From assembly GCA_016792605.1 (NCBI GenBank), contig JAEULC010000304.1:1-35281 (forward strand): a stretch of 35,281 nucleotides of DNA. The letters run 5' to 3'. Below, piece by piece: positions 9,951 to 17,058 of this stretch (position 1 is the stretch's first letter; each line of letters begins with the position of its first letter). Source of the stretch: Rhodospirillales bacterium. GTDB lineage: Bacteria; Pseudomonadota; Alphaproteobacteria; JAEULC01. The position numbers and the translations under genes were made by a program. The notes beneath the pieces are model-generated. The model was not told the DNA's origin and made no database searches. It worked only from the letters and a program-made list of their open reading frames with translations.

Positions 9951-10283
9951 CTACCGCCCCTCGCGGAACGGGCCGGACTGGAGCGACTGCTGCTTCAGCC
10001 GGTCGGACTCGATCGTCGTGCGGAGTTCGGAATAGCAGCGGTCGGCCGCGGCGCCCGCCATGCCGCCGCAGGACTGCAGCATCGTGTCGTGCTTGGCGCT
10101 GTCGAGCCGCTGCTGGGCGGCCCGCGCGGCGGTACCTCCGCCCGACGGCGCCGAGCCGCTCGGGTAGCGCTGGACGCCGCTGCCGCCCAGGGTCGTGCCG
10201 GGATAGGCATTCACCTGCGCCGAAGCCGGCGCGGCGCCCGCAAGCAGCACTGCGAGGAGCGCGGCGATGGCGAAACTCGGCAT
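9951..10283 (-). CDS. small exported protein with Cys pair
   Basis: ATG 10283 is preceded by GGGAGGAG, which decides the start over an upstream in-frame codon at 10310. The 110-aa product opens with a clear Sec signal peptide (FAIAALLAVLLAGAAPASA, cleavage likely after ASA). The mature part has a Gly/Ser-rich stretch, then a helical region with two cysteines ten residues apart (QSCGGMAGAAADRCYSEL). It is the first of three similar small exported genes in the same orientation. Function unknown; likely periplasmic, with the cysteines able to form a disulfide. Confidence 0.7.
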   Translation of the reverse strand: MPSFAIAALLAVLLAGAAPASAQVNAYPGTTLGGSGVQRYPSGSAPSGGGTAARAAQQRLDSAKHDTMLQSCGGMAGAAADRCYSELRTTIESDRLKQQSLQSGPFREGR

Positions 10284-10367
10284 ACGGCTCCTCCCTGGCG
10301 TTGCGGTCACCCGATAGAAATGGTCCTGCCCGCCGGTGGTTGCAAGCGCCTGGCGCGTCAGGACCGA

Positions 10368-10592
10368 TCAGGGCGCCTGGCGACGGCGGGACTCGGCCTC
10401 GATGCGCGCGATCCAGGCCGCCTTGATCTTCGCCTGCACCGCATCGATACAGGCCTTGCGCTGCGGCTCGGGTTGGGTTTCGCAGGCCTTGAGTTCCGCC
10501 TGAAAGCGGATCTCCTCCTGGGTCTGCTGTGCCAGCGCCGACTGGGCGATCAGCGCCAGTCCAAGCGCCAAGAGGATCGGTCGGATCGTCAT
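10368..10592 (-). CDS. small exported protein with Cys pair
   Basis: The start at ATG 10592 is chosen because it places a signal peptide (MTIRPILLALGLALIAQSALA) at the N-terminus; the frame is open further upstream but that part is Arg/Pro-rich shadow sequence. The mature protein is only about 52 aa, charged and helical, with two cysteines ten residues apart (KACETQPEPQRKACIDAV). The spacing and context resemble its two neighbours, and PsiF-like small periplasmic proteins have a comparable look. Function unknown. Confidence 0.65.
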   Translation of the reverse strand: MTIRPILLALGLALIAQSALAQQTQEEIRFQAELKACETQPEPQRKACIDAVQAKIKAAWIARIEAESRRRQAP

Positions 10593-10767
10593 GGCGCGAC
10601 TATGCCACGAATCCGCCGCGCCGATCGGGGCCTCGCGCGGTCGTGAAGGCCGGAAGCAAATCCGCCCCCGCGCGGGCTGCATGCCCAGGCGGAGGCGGCT
10701 TGCCGGCGGGGGGACTTGGAGCCCCGCCGAGCGTGTGGTCACGACGCTGTCGCGCGTCGAGCCGGAC

Positions 10768-11049
10768 TTAGTTGTCCTGGCGGCCCAGCGGGGCGCCCGA
10801 GACCGAGTAGCCGCCCTCGAAATTGCCCGAGAGCTGCGTCGCCTGGCCGTTGGTCTTGCGCGCGATCGTCTCGCAGCGGACGCGGCGCGACTCCTCGGCG
10901 AACTGCTGGCAGGAATCCAGCGCGGCGATGAGCTGGCGGCCGTCGACCGACGCGGCCTGGGCCCAGTTGGGCTGGGTGGTCTGGGCGCTGGCGCCGAAAG
11001 CGACGAGGGTGAGGGTCAGGGCGCCGACATAGGTGGCGATGCGGTTCAT
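10768..11049 (-). CDS. small exported protein with Cys pair
   Basis: This 93-aa product has a signal peptide (MNRIATYVGALTLTLVAFGASA) and a mature part with cysteines eleven residues apart (DSCQQFAEESRRVRCETI). GGAG lies 9-12 bases before the ATG. The Gly/Ser C-terminus (NFEGGYSVSGAPLG) is not shared with the neighbours. It appears to be the upstream member of a cluster of three distant relatives, although gaps of about 175 bases between the genes argue against a tight operon. Confidence 0.7.
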   Translation of the reverse strand: MNRIATYVGALTLTLVAFGASAQTTQPNWAQAASVDGRQLIAALDSCQQFAEESRRVRCETIARKTNGQATQLSGNFEGGYSVSGAPLGRQDN

Positions 11050-11379
11050 GGTTCCATCTCCGGATCTAGTTCAAACAGAAGTTACGTGCCGATCTCCCCC
11101 TCGAAGCGGGAGTGCGCGTCGACGCCGTTGTCAGGGCCGTCTTCGATGCACGCCGCGTCGTTCGGAAGACGCGGCCGGCACGCCCCGCCAGATAGCCGCG
11201 AAAACACCGAGGATGGAATTCAAAGCGGATTCAAGAAATGTTGAGCTTGGAAATGGCGGCTTTCTGCTATTGCGGCAGGACTGTGGCAATCACGAGCGCG
11301 TGACTCTTCCTTGTAGCAAATATGGCAGCGGCGATTCGAGCGCTGTTGTGTGGATATGCGGGCGAATTACACTCACGCC
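11050..11379. other. 330-base stretch without a convincing gene
   Basis: Short open frames here have arginine/proline-rich shadow-like translations and no supporting start signals. The left end should hold the promoter of the exported-protein gene at 11049, and the right end that of the TfoX-like gene. I see no RNA gene or repeat. Confidence 0.5.
11346..11373 (+). promoter_or_regulatory. possible promoter for a leaderless TfoX-like mRNA
   Basis: TTGTGT (11346-11351) and TACACT (11368-11373) are separated by 16 bases. Transcription would begin about seven bases after the -10 element, that is at the ATG at 11380. No ribosome binding site precedes that ATG, which would fit a leaderless transcript. 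By-eye call only. Confidence 0.25.
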
Positions 11380-11757
11380 ATGAGCGCCAGCCCGGAATTC
11401 TGCGAGCACGTGGCCGATCTCTTGTCGGGCTTCGGGCCGGTTTCGATCCGCCGCATGTTCGGCGGCGCGGGCCTATTTCGCGACGGGATCATGTTCGCGC
11501 TGATCGTTTCCGACACGCTCTACATGAAGGTCGACGACACGACGCGGCCCGGCTACGAGGCCGAGGGCATGGCCCCCTTCACCTACCAGCGCAAGGGCGA
11601 GGCGGCGGCGCTGGGTTACTACCAGGCGCCCGAGGCCGCGATGGACGATCCCGAGGTCATGCGCGACCTCGCCCGCGACGCCTTCGCCGTGGCGCTGCGC
11701 GCGCAGGCGGCGAAGAAGAAGCCCGCCGCCAGGAAAAGAAAAAAGCAGGAGCGCTGA
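11380..11757 (+). CDS. TfoX N-terminal-domain protein
   Basis: The 125-aa product matches the TfoX/Sxy N-terminal domain: FGPVSIRRMFGGAGLFRDGIMFALIVSDTLYMKVDD is typical, followed by FTYQRKGEAAALGYYQAPEA. Stand-alone versions of this domain are widespread in alphaproteobacteria and have no settled role; the name comes from the competence regulator TfoX, which also carries a second domain not present here. The C-terminal tail is very Lys/Arg-rich (KKKPAARKRKKQER), which could bind nucleic acid. The ATG at 11380 is preferred over one 10 codons upstream because family members begin near SPEFCEHVADLL. It converges with the M24 peptidase gene. Confidence 0.85.
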   Translation: MSASPEFCEHVADLLSGFGPVSIRRMFGGAGLFRDGIMFALIVSDTLYMKVDDTTRPGYEAEGMAPFTYQRKGEAAALGYYQAPEAAMDDPEVMRDLARDAFAVALRAQAAKKKPAARKRKKQER

Positions 11758-11764
11758 CGCGCTC

Positions 11765-12961
11765 CTACCACGCGACCACCGGCATCTCGCGCGGCGCGCG
11801 GCGGGTGAGCAGCTTGGGCTTGCCGTCGGTGACCACGAGATTCTCCTCGTGGACCATGATCTTGTTGCCGTCGTACATCGCCGATGGCTCGATCGTCAGC
11901 ACCAGGCCCGGCCGCAGGACCGTCGCGTCGCCCGGCTTGTTCGAGGGCGGCTCGGTCATGTTCTTACCCAGGCCGTGGCCGAAGCGGCCGACATTGCCAA
12001 GCACGATGCCGGCATCGACCAGCACCTTGGCCTGGGCCGCGTAGACATCGGCCGCGGTGTTGCCGGGCACCGCCGCCTTGATTCCGGCCTCGGTCGACAG
12101 CCACAGCAGGTCGTGCATGCGCCGCGCCTTGTCGGTCGGCTTGCCGAGCGCGATGTTGCGGTCGAAGTCGCAGAAATACCCGCCCCACTTCGTGCCCGTG
12201 TCGATCAGGAAGATGTCGCCCTTGCGTAAGCGGCGCGGCAGCGGGCCCTGGATGATGCTGTCGTAGCCGCCCTTGCCCGAGCCGATCGCGGTATACGGCG
12301 TCTTGTCCGCGCCGAGAAGGTAGAGCTCGGCCTGGAACTTGCGCACGATGTCGCGCTCCGTGTCGCCGTCCGCGACCAGGTCGGGCAGGCGGTCGAAGGC
12401 GTCGTTGGCGACGCCGCAGATGTGCTTGATGCGCGCCACCTCGGCCGCCGACTTGATGATGCGCAGCTCGCGGATCACCGGGATGGCGTCGGCCAGCTCG
12501 AACGGCCGGATCATCTTACCGAGGCGCAAGAGGTCGGCGACCGGCATGCCCAGGCGCGACTCGTCGCCCAGCTCGACGCCCAGCCGGCCGAAACGCCGAG
12601 GCAGCGCCTTGATCGCCTTGGTCAAAAGGTCGAGGCCCTCGTTCTCCGGCCTGGGCGACGGCCAGGTCAACAGGTTCTGGCACCAGGACGTGGCCTGCCA
12701 GTTGGTGATGCCGATCTCGGGAATCACGCCGACCGCCTTGCCCTTCAGCGGCAAGAGGAAGTACCAGGGCCGCGTCGGCGTGTTCCAGGCGAACTGGGTG
12801 GTGAAGCCGGAGAGGTATTCCAGGTTCATCTCGGACGACACCAGGATGCCGTCGAGCTTCGCCTTCACCATCAGCTTGCGCGCGCGCTCGACGCGGTGCT
12901 CGAACTCCTGGCGCGTGAACTCGGCCGGCTCGCGGCGCCGGACCAGCTTGGACACAGGCAT
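11765..12961 (-). CDS. M24-family metallopeptidase (Xaa-Pro aminopeptidase/creatinase-like)
   Basis: This 398-aa protein has the two-domain creatinase/prolidase layout: an N-terminal domain (about 1-160) containing DGILVSSEMNLEYLSGF, then the pita-bread catalytic domain. Metal-ligand regions are all present: two Asp in FLIDTGTKWGGYFCDFDRN, His in GRFGHGLGKN, Glu in LVLTIEPSA and Glu in MVHEENLVV. Family members cleave Xaa-Pro bonds or act on related small substrates such as creatine; the sulfonium lyase DddP is also an M24 relative. Substrate cannot be decided here. It is monocistronic as far as visible and converges with the TfoX-like gene. Confidence 0.88.
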   Translation of the reverse strand: MPVSKLVRRREPAEFTRQEFEHRVERARKLMVKAKLDGILVSSEMNLEYLSGFTTQFAWNTPTRPWYFLLPLKGKAVGVIPEIGITNWQATSWCQNLLTWPSPRPENEGLDLLTKAIKALPRRFGRLGVELGDESRLGMPVADLLRLGKMIRPFELADAIPVIRELRIIKSAAEVARIKHICGVANDAFDRLPDLVADGDTERDIVRKFQAELYLLGADKTPYTAIGSGKGGYDSIIQGPLPRRLRKGDIFLIDTGTKWGGYFCDFDRNIALGKPTDKARRMHDLLWLSTEAGIKAAVPGNTAADVYAAQAKVLVDAGIVLGNVGRFGHGLGKNMTEPPSNKPGDATVLRPGLVLTIEPSAMYDGNKIMVHEENLVVTDGKPKLLTRRAPREMPVVAW

Positions 12962-12999
12962 GTTGTCTCACCCCCTGGACGGAAATCGCCCAGGTCGGT

Positions 13000-13056
13000 C
13001 TAACCCAGCGGCAGCACGATGTCGAACGTCCCGGCAAGCGCGGCCGGCGGATCCGT
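13000..13056 (-). pseudogene. remnant: C-terminal end of a second intradiol dioxygenase
   Basis: Read on the minus strand, this short stretch encodes DPPAALAGTFDIVLPLG followed by a stop, the characteristic C-terminus of intradiol ring-cleavage dioxygenases. The intact dioxygenase at 15670-16311 ends EPGALAGTFDIVLLA. No upstream part of a gene is present: a stop codon appears a few codons further upstream in the frame. I infer a leftover of a deleted paralogue or a copy made during insertion of the intervening gene. Confidence 0.7.
13011..13042. repeat. 32-base direct repeat, left copy
   Basis: Identical over 32 bases to 15678-15709 and in the same orientation, so the pair brackets the 13157-15643 membrane-protein gene. 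The repeat lies within dioxygenase 3'-end coding sequence in both places; flanking bases diverge quickly. Confidence 0.85.
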
Positions 13057-13110
13057 ATTGCTTGGCCTGGATTACAACTAGCTAGCAATATGTATCCATC
13101 GGCACTATCT

Positions 13111-13125
13111 TATCAAAAATTGATA
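13111..13125. promoter_or_regulatory. inverted repeat in AT-rich promoter region
   Basis: TATCAA-AAA-TTGATA is a perfect 6-base inverted repeat with a 3-base spacer, about 32 bases before the start of the membrane-protein gene. The surrounding 60 bases are strikingly AT-rich for this genome. It could be an operator; no regulator is known. Confidence 0.3.
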
Positions 13126-13156
13126 TTTTATCGGGATACGCTCGCATGGGGTAGCA

Positions 13157-15643
13157 ATGAAGAAGCCAACGGGCAAATCGGCGTTCATGGCAGGAGTATT
13201 TTTGCTGTGCATGTCCGTGTTAATGGTTCAGATCATACAGACAAGGATATTGTCAGTCGTTTCCCTCTACTACATGGCGTTCTTTTCCATAAGCATGGCG
13301 ATGCTCGGCCTCACCGCAGGCGCGTTATTCGTCTACTTCAAGCTTGGCCATGTGAACAAAAACAACGTCGGCCTGCCGCTCGCACGCGTCACGACGGCAT
13401 TCGCCCTATCCACGGCGATCTGCTTCGCCGTCCAAATGGCGCTGCCGCTGCCGATCGTCGGGTGGGCAACGTTCGGCGTCATCTGGCTGACCGCGATCAT
13501 CCTTCTTGCCGCCCCGTTCGTCCTGGGCGGGATCGCCGTGTCCCTCGCGCTTACGCGGAGCCCCTACCCGGTTGGCCAAGTCTACGGCGTGGATTTGCTG
13601 GGGGCGGCGACCGGCTGCCTGGTGGCGTTGGTCGTGCTCAATTTGATCGACACGCCGTCCGCGATGTTTCTCGTGGCGGCCATAACGGCGGTGGCTGGCT
13701 GCTGCTTCAAGTTCGCCAGCCCGATGTCCGCCGATCAAGGACTTCCGGGCGACTGGCGATTCCTGCGCAAGCCGGGCGTCGTTGCAATCGCGCTGGCGGT
13801 TCTCGCGGCCGGAAACTCGCTCACCAACCGCGGGTTTCAGCCCGTATCCGCCAAGTTCGGGCAGATCGAGCGGATCGACTGGTACTATTTCCTGAAATGG
13901 AACTCGTTCTCACGCATTGCCGTGACCGAGTCGCGCAAGCAGATTCCCTTTCTGTGGGGTGCTTCTCCGGCCCTGCTTGTCATGGACAGGATCGACCAGC
14001 GAATGCTCGACATCGACGGCTTTGCAGGTACGGCGATGCCGAAGTACACGGATTCGCCGGGATCCCTTGACTATCTACGCTACGACGTGACGAACCTCGC
14101 CTATCACGCCCGCAATGCTGGGAAGGCCGCGGTCGTCGGGGTCGGAAGCGGCCGCGACCTGCTCTCCGCGCACCTGTTCGGTTTTCGCGACATCATCGGC
14201 GTCGAGCTGAACCCGATCTTCATCGATGTCCTGACCAAGCCGGAGCTGCTTCGCGACTATGCTGGCGTCGCAAAGCTTCCCGGCGTGCGGTTTGTCGTCG
14301 ACGACGGCCGAAGCTGGTTCATGCGGACCAGCGAGAAATTCGATCTCGTGCAGATGAGCATGGTCGACACCTTCGCGGCTACCGGCACGGGCGCCTTCTC
14401 CTTGTCGGAGAACGGCCTTTACACGGTCGAGGGCTGGAAGGCGTTTCTTGCGGCGCTGAAACCCGACGGCCTTTTCACCGTATCGCGATGGCATTCGCCC
14501 ACGGCGCCGGTGGAGATGGGGCGGGTCATCAGTCTGGCCGTGGCAGCGCTTGCCGAACTGGGCGTGGAAAATCCGCGCGAGCACATCTATGTCGCTGCCA
14601 TCGACCGGCTGGCCACCATCGTCATTTCACGGCGCCCCTTCGCCAGTCCTGACCTGACGAAGCTTGACGCGGCGGCGCAGGCAATGCGGTTCAACCTGCT
14701 AGCGACTCCCTATCGGCCGTCGCCTGTCCCCGTCATCGAGGAGCTTCTCTCCGCTCGCAACATGAACGACCTGACGCGGATCGCAGCACACTATCCCCTC
14801 GATGTAACCCCACCAACCGATTCCCGGCCCTTCTTCTTCAACCAACTACGATTGACGCATCCAGAGGACATCATCGCCATGTTGCGGGAATGGCGAAGCG
14901 GCAACGAACTGGTAGTCGGCACGGCGTTCATCGCCAGCGGAAACCTGATCGCCATCGGCACGCTTTCCCTGATCGTCATGCTGTCCGCCGGCGTGGTGCT
15001 CCTAGTCGTGCTGCTCCCCGCTCGCGCATCGGTCCGGGTGGTAAAGTCGCGATTTGCCATCGTCGGGAGTACCTACTTCCTCCTGATCGGCCTCGGGTTC
15101 ATGTTCGTGGAGATCGGCCTGATTCAGCGAATCTCGCTCTTTCTTGGTCATCCCGTCTATGCGCTCGGAGTGGCGCTGTTCAGCCTCATCCTGTCGACCG
15201 GGGCAGGAAGCCTGTTGTCGGAGCGTTTGACGCCGAGAAGCGCGACTCAACTTGTGGCATGGCTGGGATTACTCACAGGCTATCTGTTGCTGCTGCCGGC
15301 CTGGCTGCCGCTTGTGACTGGTTCAGAACTCGCCGCCGCCAATCTGGCCGTTCGTGCCGCCGCCAGCGCCGTGGTGATCTTTCCCGCCGGATTGCTGATG
15401 GGATTCGGCTTTCCAACGGGGATGCGCTTAGTCAACGCGATCGACCCGCACCCCATGCCGTGGTTCTGGGGCGTCAACGGGGCGGCCGGCGTCCTTGCAG
15501 CGGGCCTCGCTGTTGCGTGCAGCATCGGCTTCTCGGTCGATGCGACGATTCGGGTGGGCGCTGTTTGCTACGCGCTTTTACTGCCGTGTGCCTTGGCATT
15601 GCTGGCTCTACAGCACACCAAGGCGGTGCCCGCAACATCGTGA
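13157..15643 (+). CDS. membrane-bound spermidine-synthase-like protein
   Basis: This 828-aa protein has three parts. An N-terminal hydrophobic region (about 1-220) has roughly seven transmembrane helices (FLLCMSVLMVQIIQTRIL and GVDLLGAATGCLVALVVLN are typical of the family). A central Rossmann methyltransferase/spermidine-synthase fold (about 290-510) contains AAVVGVGSGRDLLSA, the acidic strand end IIGVELNP and VVDDGRSWF. A C-terminal hydrophobic region (about 580-825) has about seven further helices. Relatives are annotated as membrane-linked spermidine synthases or fused MFS/SpeE proteins, but true aminopropyl transfer is unproven for most. It may make or modify a polyamine-like compound at the membrane. 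It is flanked by a 32-base direct repeat and an AT-rich promoter region, suggesting acquisition. Confidence 0.85.
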   Translation: MKKPTGKSAFMAGVFLLCMSVLMVQIIQTRILSVVSLYYMAFFSISMAMLGLTAGALFVYFKLGHVNKNNVGLPLARVTTAFALSTAICFAVQMALPLPIVGWATFGVIWLTAIILLAAPFVLGGIAVSLALTRSPYPVGQVYGVDLLGAATGCLVALVVLNLIDTPSAMFLVAAITAVAGCCFKFASPMSADQGLPGDWRFLRKPGVVAIALAVLAAGNSLTNRGFQPVSAKFGQIERIDWYYFLKWNSFSRIAVTESRKQIPFLWGASPALLVMDRIDQRMLDIDGFAGTAMPKYTDSPGSLDYLRYDVTNLAYHARNAGKAAVVGVGSGRDLLSAHLFGFRDIIGVELNPIFIDVLTKPELLRDYAGVAKLPGVRFVVDDGRSWFMRTSEKFDLVQMSMVDTFAATGTGAFSLSENGLYTVEGWKAFLAALKPDGLFTVSRWHSPTAPVEMGRVISLAVAALAELGVENPREHIYVAAIDRLATIVISRRPFASPDLTKLDAAAQAMRFNLLATPYRPSPVPVIEELLSARNMNDLTRIAAHYPLDVTPPTDSRPFFFNQLRLTHPEDIIAMLREWRSGNELVVGTAFIASGNLIAIGTLSLIVMLSAGVVLLVVLLPARASVRVVKSRFAIVGSTYFLLIGLGFMFVEIGLIQRISLFLGHPVYALGVALFSLILSTGAGSLLSERLTPRSATQLVAWLGLLTGYLLLLPAWLPLVTGSELAAANLAVRAAASAVVIFPAGLLMGFGFPTGMRLVNAIDPHPMPWFWGVNGAAGVLAAGLAVACSIGFSVDATIRVGAVCYALLLPCALALLALQHTKAVPATS

Positions 15644-15669
15644 CTTGCGGGAGGGCGCAGAGGCTTCGC

Positions 15670-16311
15670 CTATGCCAGCAGCACGATGTCGAACGTCCCG
15701 GCAAGCGCGCCCGGTTCGTTTCCCGATACGGGCCCGAGTTCGACCGTCACCGCGCGCTGTCCGTCGGCGCCGAGGTTGCGGTAGAGGAAATCCCGCGCGT
15801 TCTGCGGATCGCCGGCGATGTACATCTGGGTGACGAGCCTGGGCCGGTTCGGCGCCAGCACGGCGACGTGGATGTGCGGGGTGCGACCGGGATAGGGTAC
15901 GGGCTTGATGGTGCGGAAGGAATAGCCGCCCCCGCCGTCGGCGACAGCCCGGCCATAGCCCTGGAAATCCTCGTCGCGCGGCCCCCGGTCGCCGGGATGC
16001 AGGTAGTGGCCCTGGTGGTCGCACTGCCAGATCTCCACCGTGCTGCCGGCGACCGGCCGCCCATTGACGTCGAGCACCCGGCCCTGGAGCCGCAACAGCG
16101 TTCCGCTGGCTTCGCGACCGCGGCCGGCGACCTTCACCAGATCGTTATCGGCATCGGCCGGAATCGCCACCGGGTAGAACGGTCCCTCGGTCTGTCTCGG
16201 CGTGGGCGTGAGGCTGGCGGCGCGCGCGAGCCTGGGCAGGGCCCCAGAAGACAGCGTCGCGACGGCAAGGCCGGCGCCAAGGACGAATCGACGACGACGG
16301 ACAGGCGGCAT
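15670..16311 (-). CDS. Tat-exported intradiol ring-cleavage dioxygenase
   Basis: ATG 16311, with GAGGAAG upstream, gives 213 aa. The N-terminus RRRRFVLGAGLAVATLSSGALP followed by RLARA is a twin-arginine-type signal peptide. The core shows TPRQTEGPFYPVAIP, VLDVNGRPVAGSTVEIWQCD, GHYLHPGDRG, GYSFRTIKPVPYPGRTPHIHV and a final ALAGTFDIVLLA, all hallmarks of the protocatechuate 3,4-dioxygenase/catechol 1,2-dioxygenase fold. The Fe(III) ligands (two Tyr, two His) correspond to Y in HYLHP, Y in VPYPG and the two His of PHIH. Exported single-subunit members probably cleave catechol-type aromatics outside the cytoplasm; substrate is unknown. An N-terminal extension open to 16569 is rejected as non-coding. 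Confidence 0.9.
   Translation of the reverse strand: MPPVRRRRFVLGAGLAVATLSSGALPRLARAASLTPTPRQTEGPFYPVAIPADADNDLVKVAGRGREASGTLLRLQGRVLDVNGRPVAGSTVEIWQCDHQGHYLHPGDRGPRDEDFQGYGRAVADGGGGYSFRTIKPVPYPGRTPHIHVAVLAPNRPRLVTQMYIAGDPQNARDFLYRNLGADGQRAVTVELGPVSGNEPGALAGTFDIVLLA
15678..15709. repeat. 32-base direct repeat, right copy
   Basis: Identical to 13011-13042. It lies inside the 3' end of the intact dioxygenase gene and encodes the ALAGTFDIVL region on the minus strand. Confidence 0.85.
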
Positions 16312-16572
16312 GCGGCTTCCTCGCTTGGTTACCAACAACTTCACGTTGGAAGACGGGCATTCCTGCGCCGTCCGCGTCGACCCCGCGCCTTCCCGATTCT
16401 TGCCACATTGGGTACCGGATTGTCGCCACAAAATCTGTGCGTACTGCCTCACACAACAAAAATGCGTGGTTGGGTTAAGCCACCGTTCACGCTTCGGTGG
16501 ATAAGATCGCCCCGGTATCCACGCCGAGGCATGAAGCCGCAGTACCGACGAAACGCCCGAACGAGGCAAGTG

Positions 16573-16995
16573 ATGGACCAGGCAATTTTACATTCATTCT
16601 CGGCATCGGCCCCGGCCAAGGCCTCCAGCGGCGCCAAGGCGGCGATTTCGAGCCCGGCGCTGCAAGGCCTGCTCAGCCACTGGATGGAATGCCGCGGCGA
16701 CCGGACGATGCCGGCGCGCGACGACCTGGCCGAGGACATGCTCTCCGACGCGCTCGGCGAACTGATCCTGTTCGAGCTGTCCTGCGTCGGCTGCGCCAAG
16801 GACGAGACCCCGGTAACCCCGATGGGCGGCGTCGTCCAGGGCATGACCACGCCCTACCACGACGTCATGCGCCTGGGCGAGCCGATCTACGGCCGCCGCG
16901 CCACGGCGGACGGCGAGGAGCGGCTGATGCTGCCCCTGTCGCGCGACGGCCACCGGGTCGACACGATCCTGGTCGGCGTGCAGCGCAAGCGCTAG
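16573..16995 (+). CDS. PAS_5-family (PF07310-like) protein
   Basis: ATG 16573 has GAGG seven bases upstream and gives 140 aa. The stretch LLSHWMECRGDRTMPARDDL, then LGELILFELSC and later GRRATADGEERLMLPLSRDGHRVDTILVGV, matches a single-domain PAS-like family (PAS_5) abundant in alphaproteobacteria, often of unknown role and associated with envelope or cell-cycle functions. It differs from plain members in having a cysteine pair in SCVGCAKDE. It is transcribed toward the histidine kinase gene, with a strong hairpin between the two. The frame is open far upstream, but that portion is antisense to the dioxygenase and inside the membrane-protein gene and is not real. Confidence 0.75.
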   Translation: MDQAILHSFSASAPAKASSGAKAAISSPALQGLLSHWMECRGDRTMPARDDLAEDMLSDALGELILFELSCVGCAKDETPVTPMGGVVQGMTTPYHDVMRLGEPIYGRRATADGEERLMLPLSRDGHRVDTILVGVQRKR

Positions 16996-17021
16996 GCACC
17001 GAGCGCCCTTTTCCACTCCGC

Positions 17022-17044
17022 AAGGCCGGCCCAGCGCCGGCCTT
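17022..17044. terminator. bidirectional hairpin terminator
   Basis: AAGGCCGGC (17022-17030) and GCCGGCCTT (17036-17044) form a perfect 9-bp stem with a 5-base loop. It sits between the stop codons of the convergent PAS_5 gene (16995) and histidine kinase gene (17059). A short T-run lies just beyond on the plus strand. Confidence 0.65.
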
Positions 17045-17058
17045 CGCCTTTTGGCGCC

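Noticed and set aside
11765-12961. Calling the M24 protein a DddP-type DMSP lyase
   Set aside because: Length fits, but all classic M24 metal ligands and general family features are equally compatible with a peptidase; no lyase-specific feature is recognisable by eye.
16469-16485. TTAA-N7-TTCA sequence resembling a CtrA site upstream of the PAS_5 gene
   Set aside because: Second half-site does not match TTAA and a single near-match is expected by chance.
14890-16572. Long plus-strand open frame running from inside the membrane-protein gene across the dioxygenase into the PAS_5 gene
   Set aside because: Only its end (from 16573) is a real gene; the rest is Arg-rich, out of frame with the membrane-protein gene and antisense to the dioxygenase.
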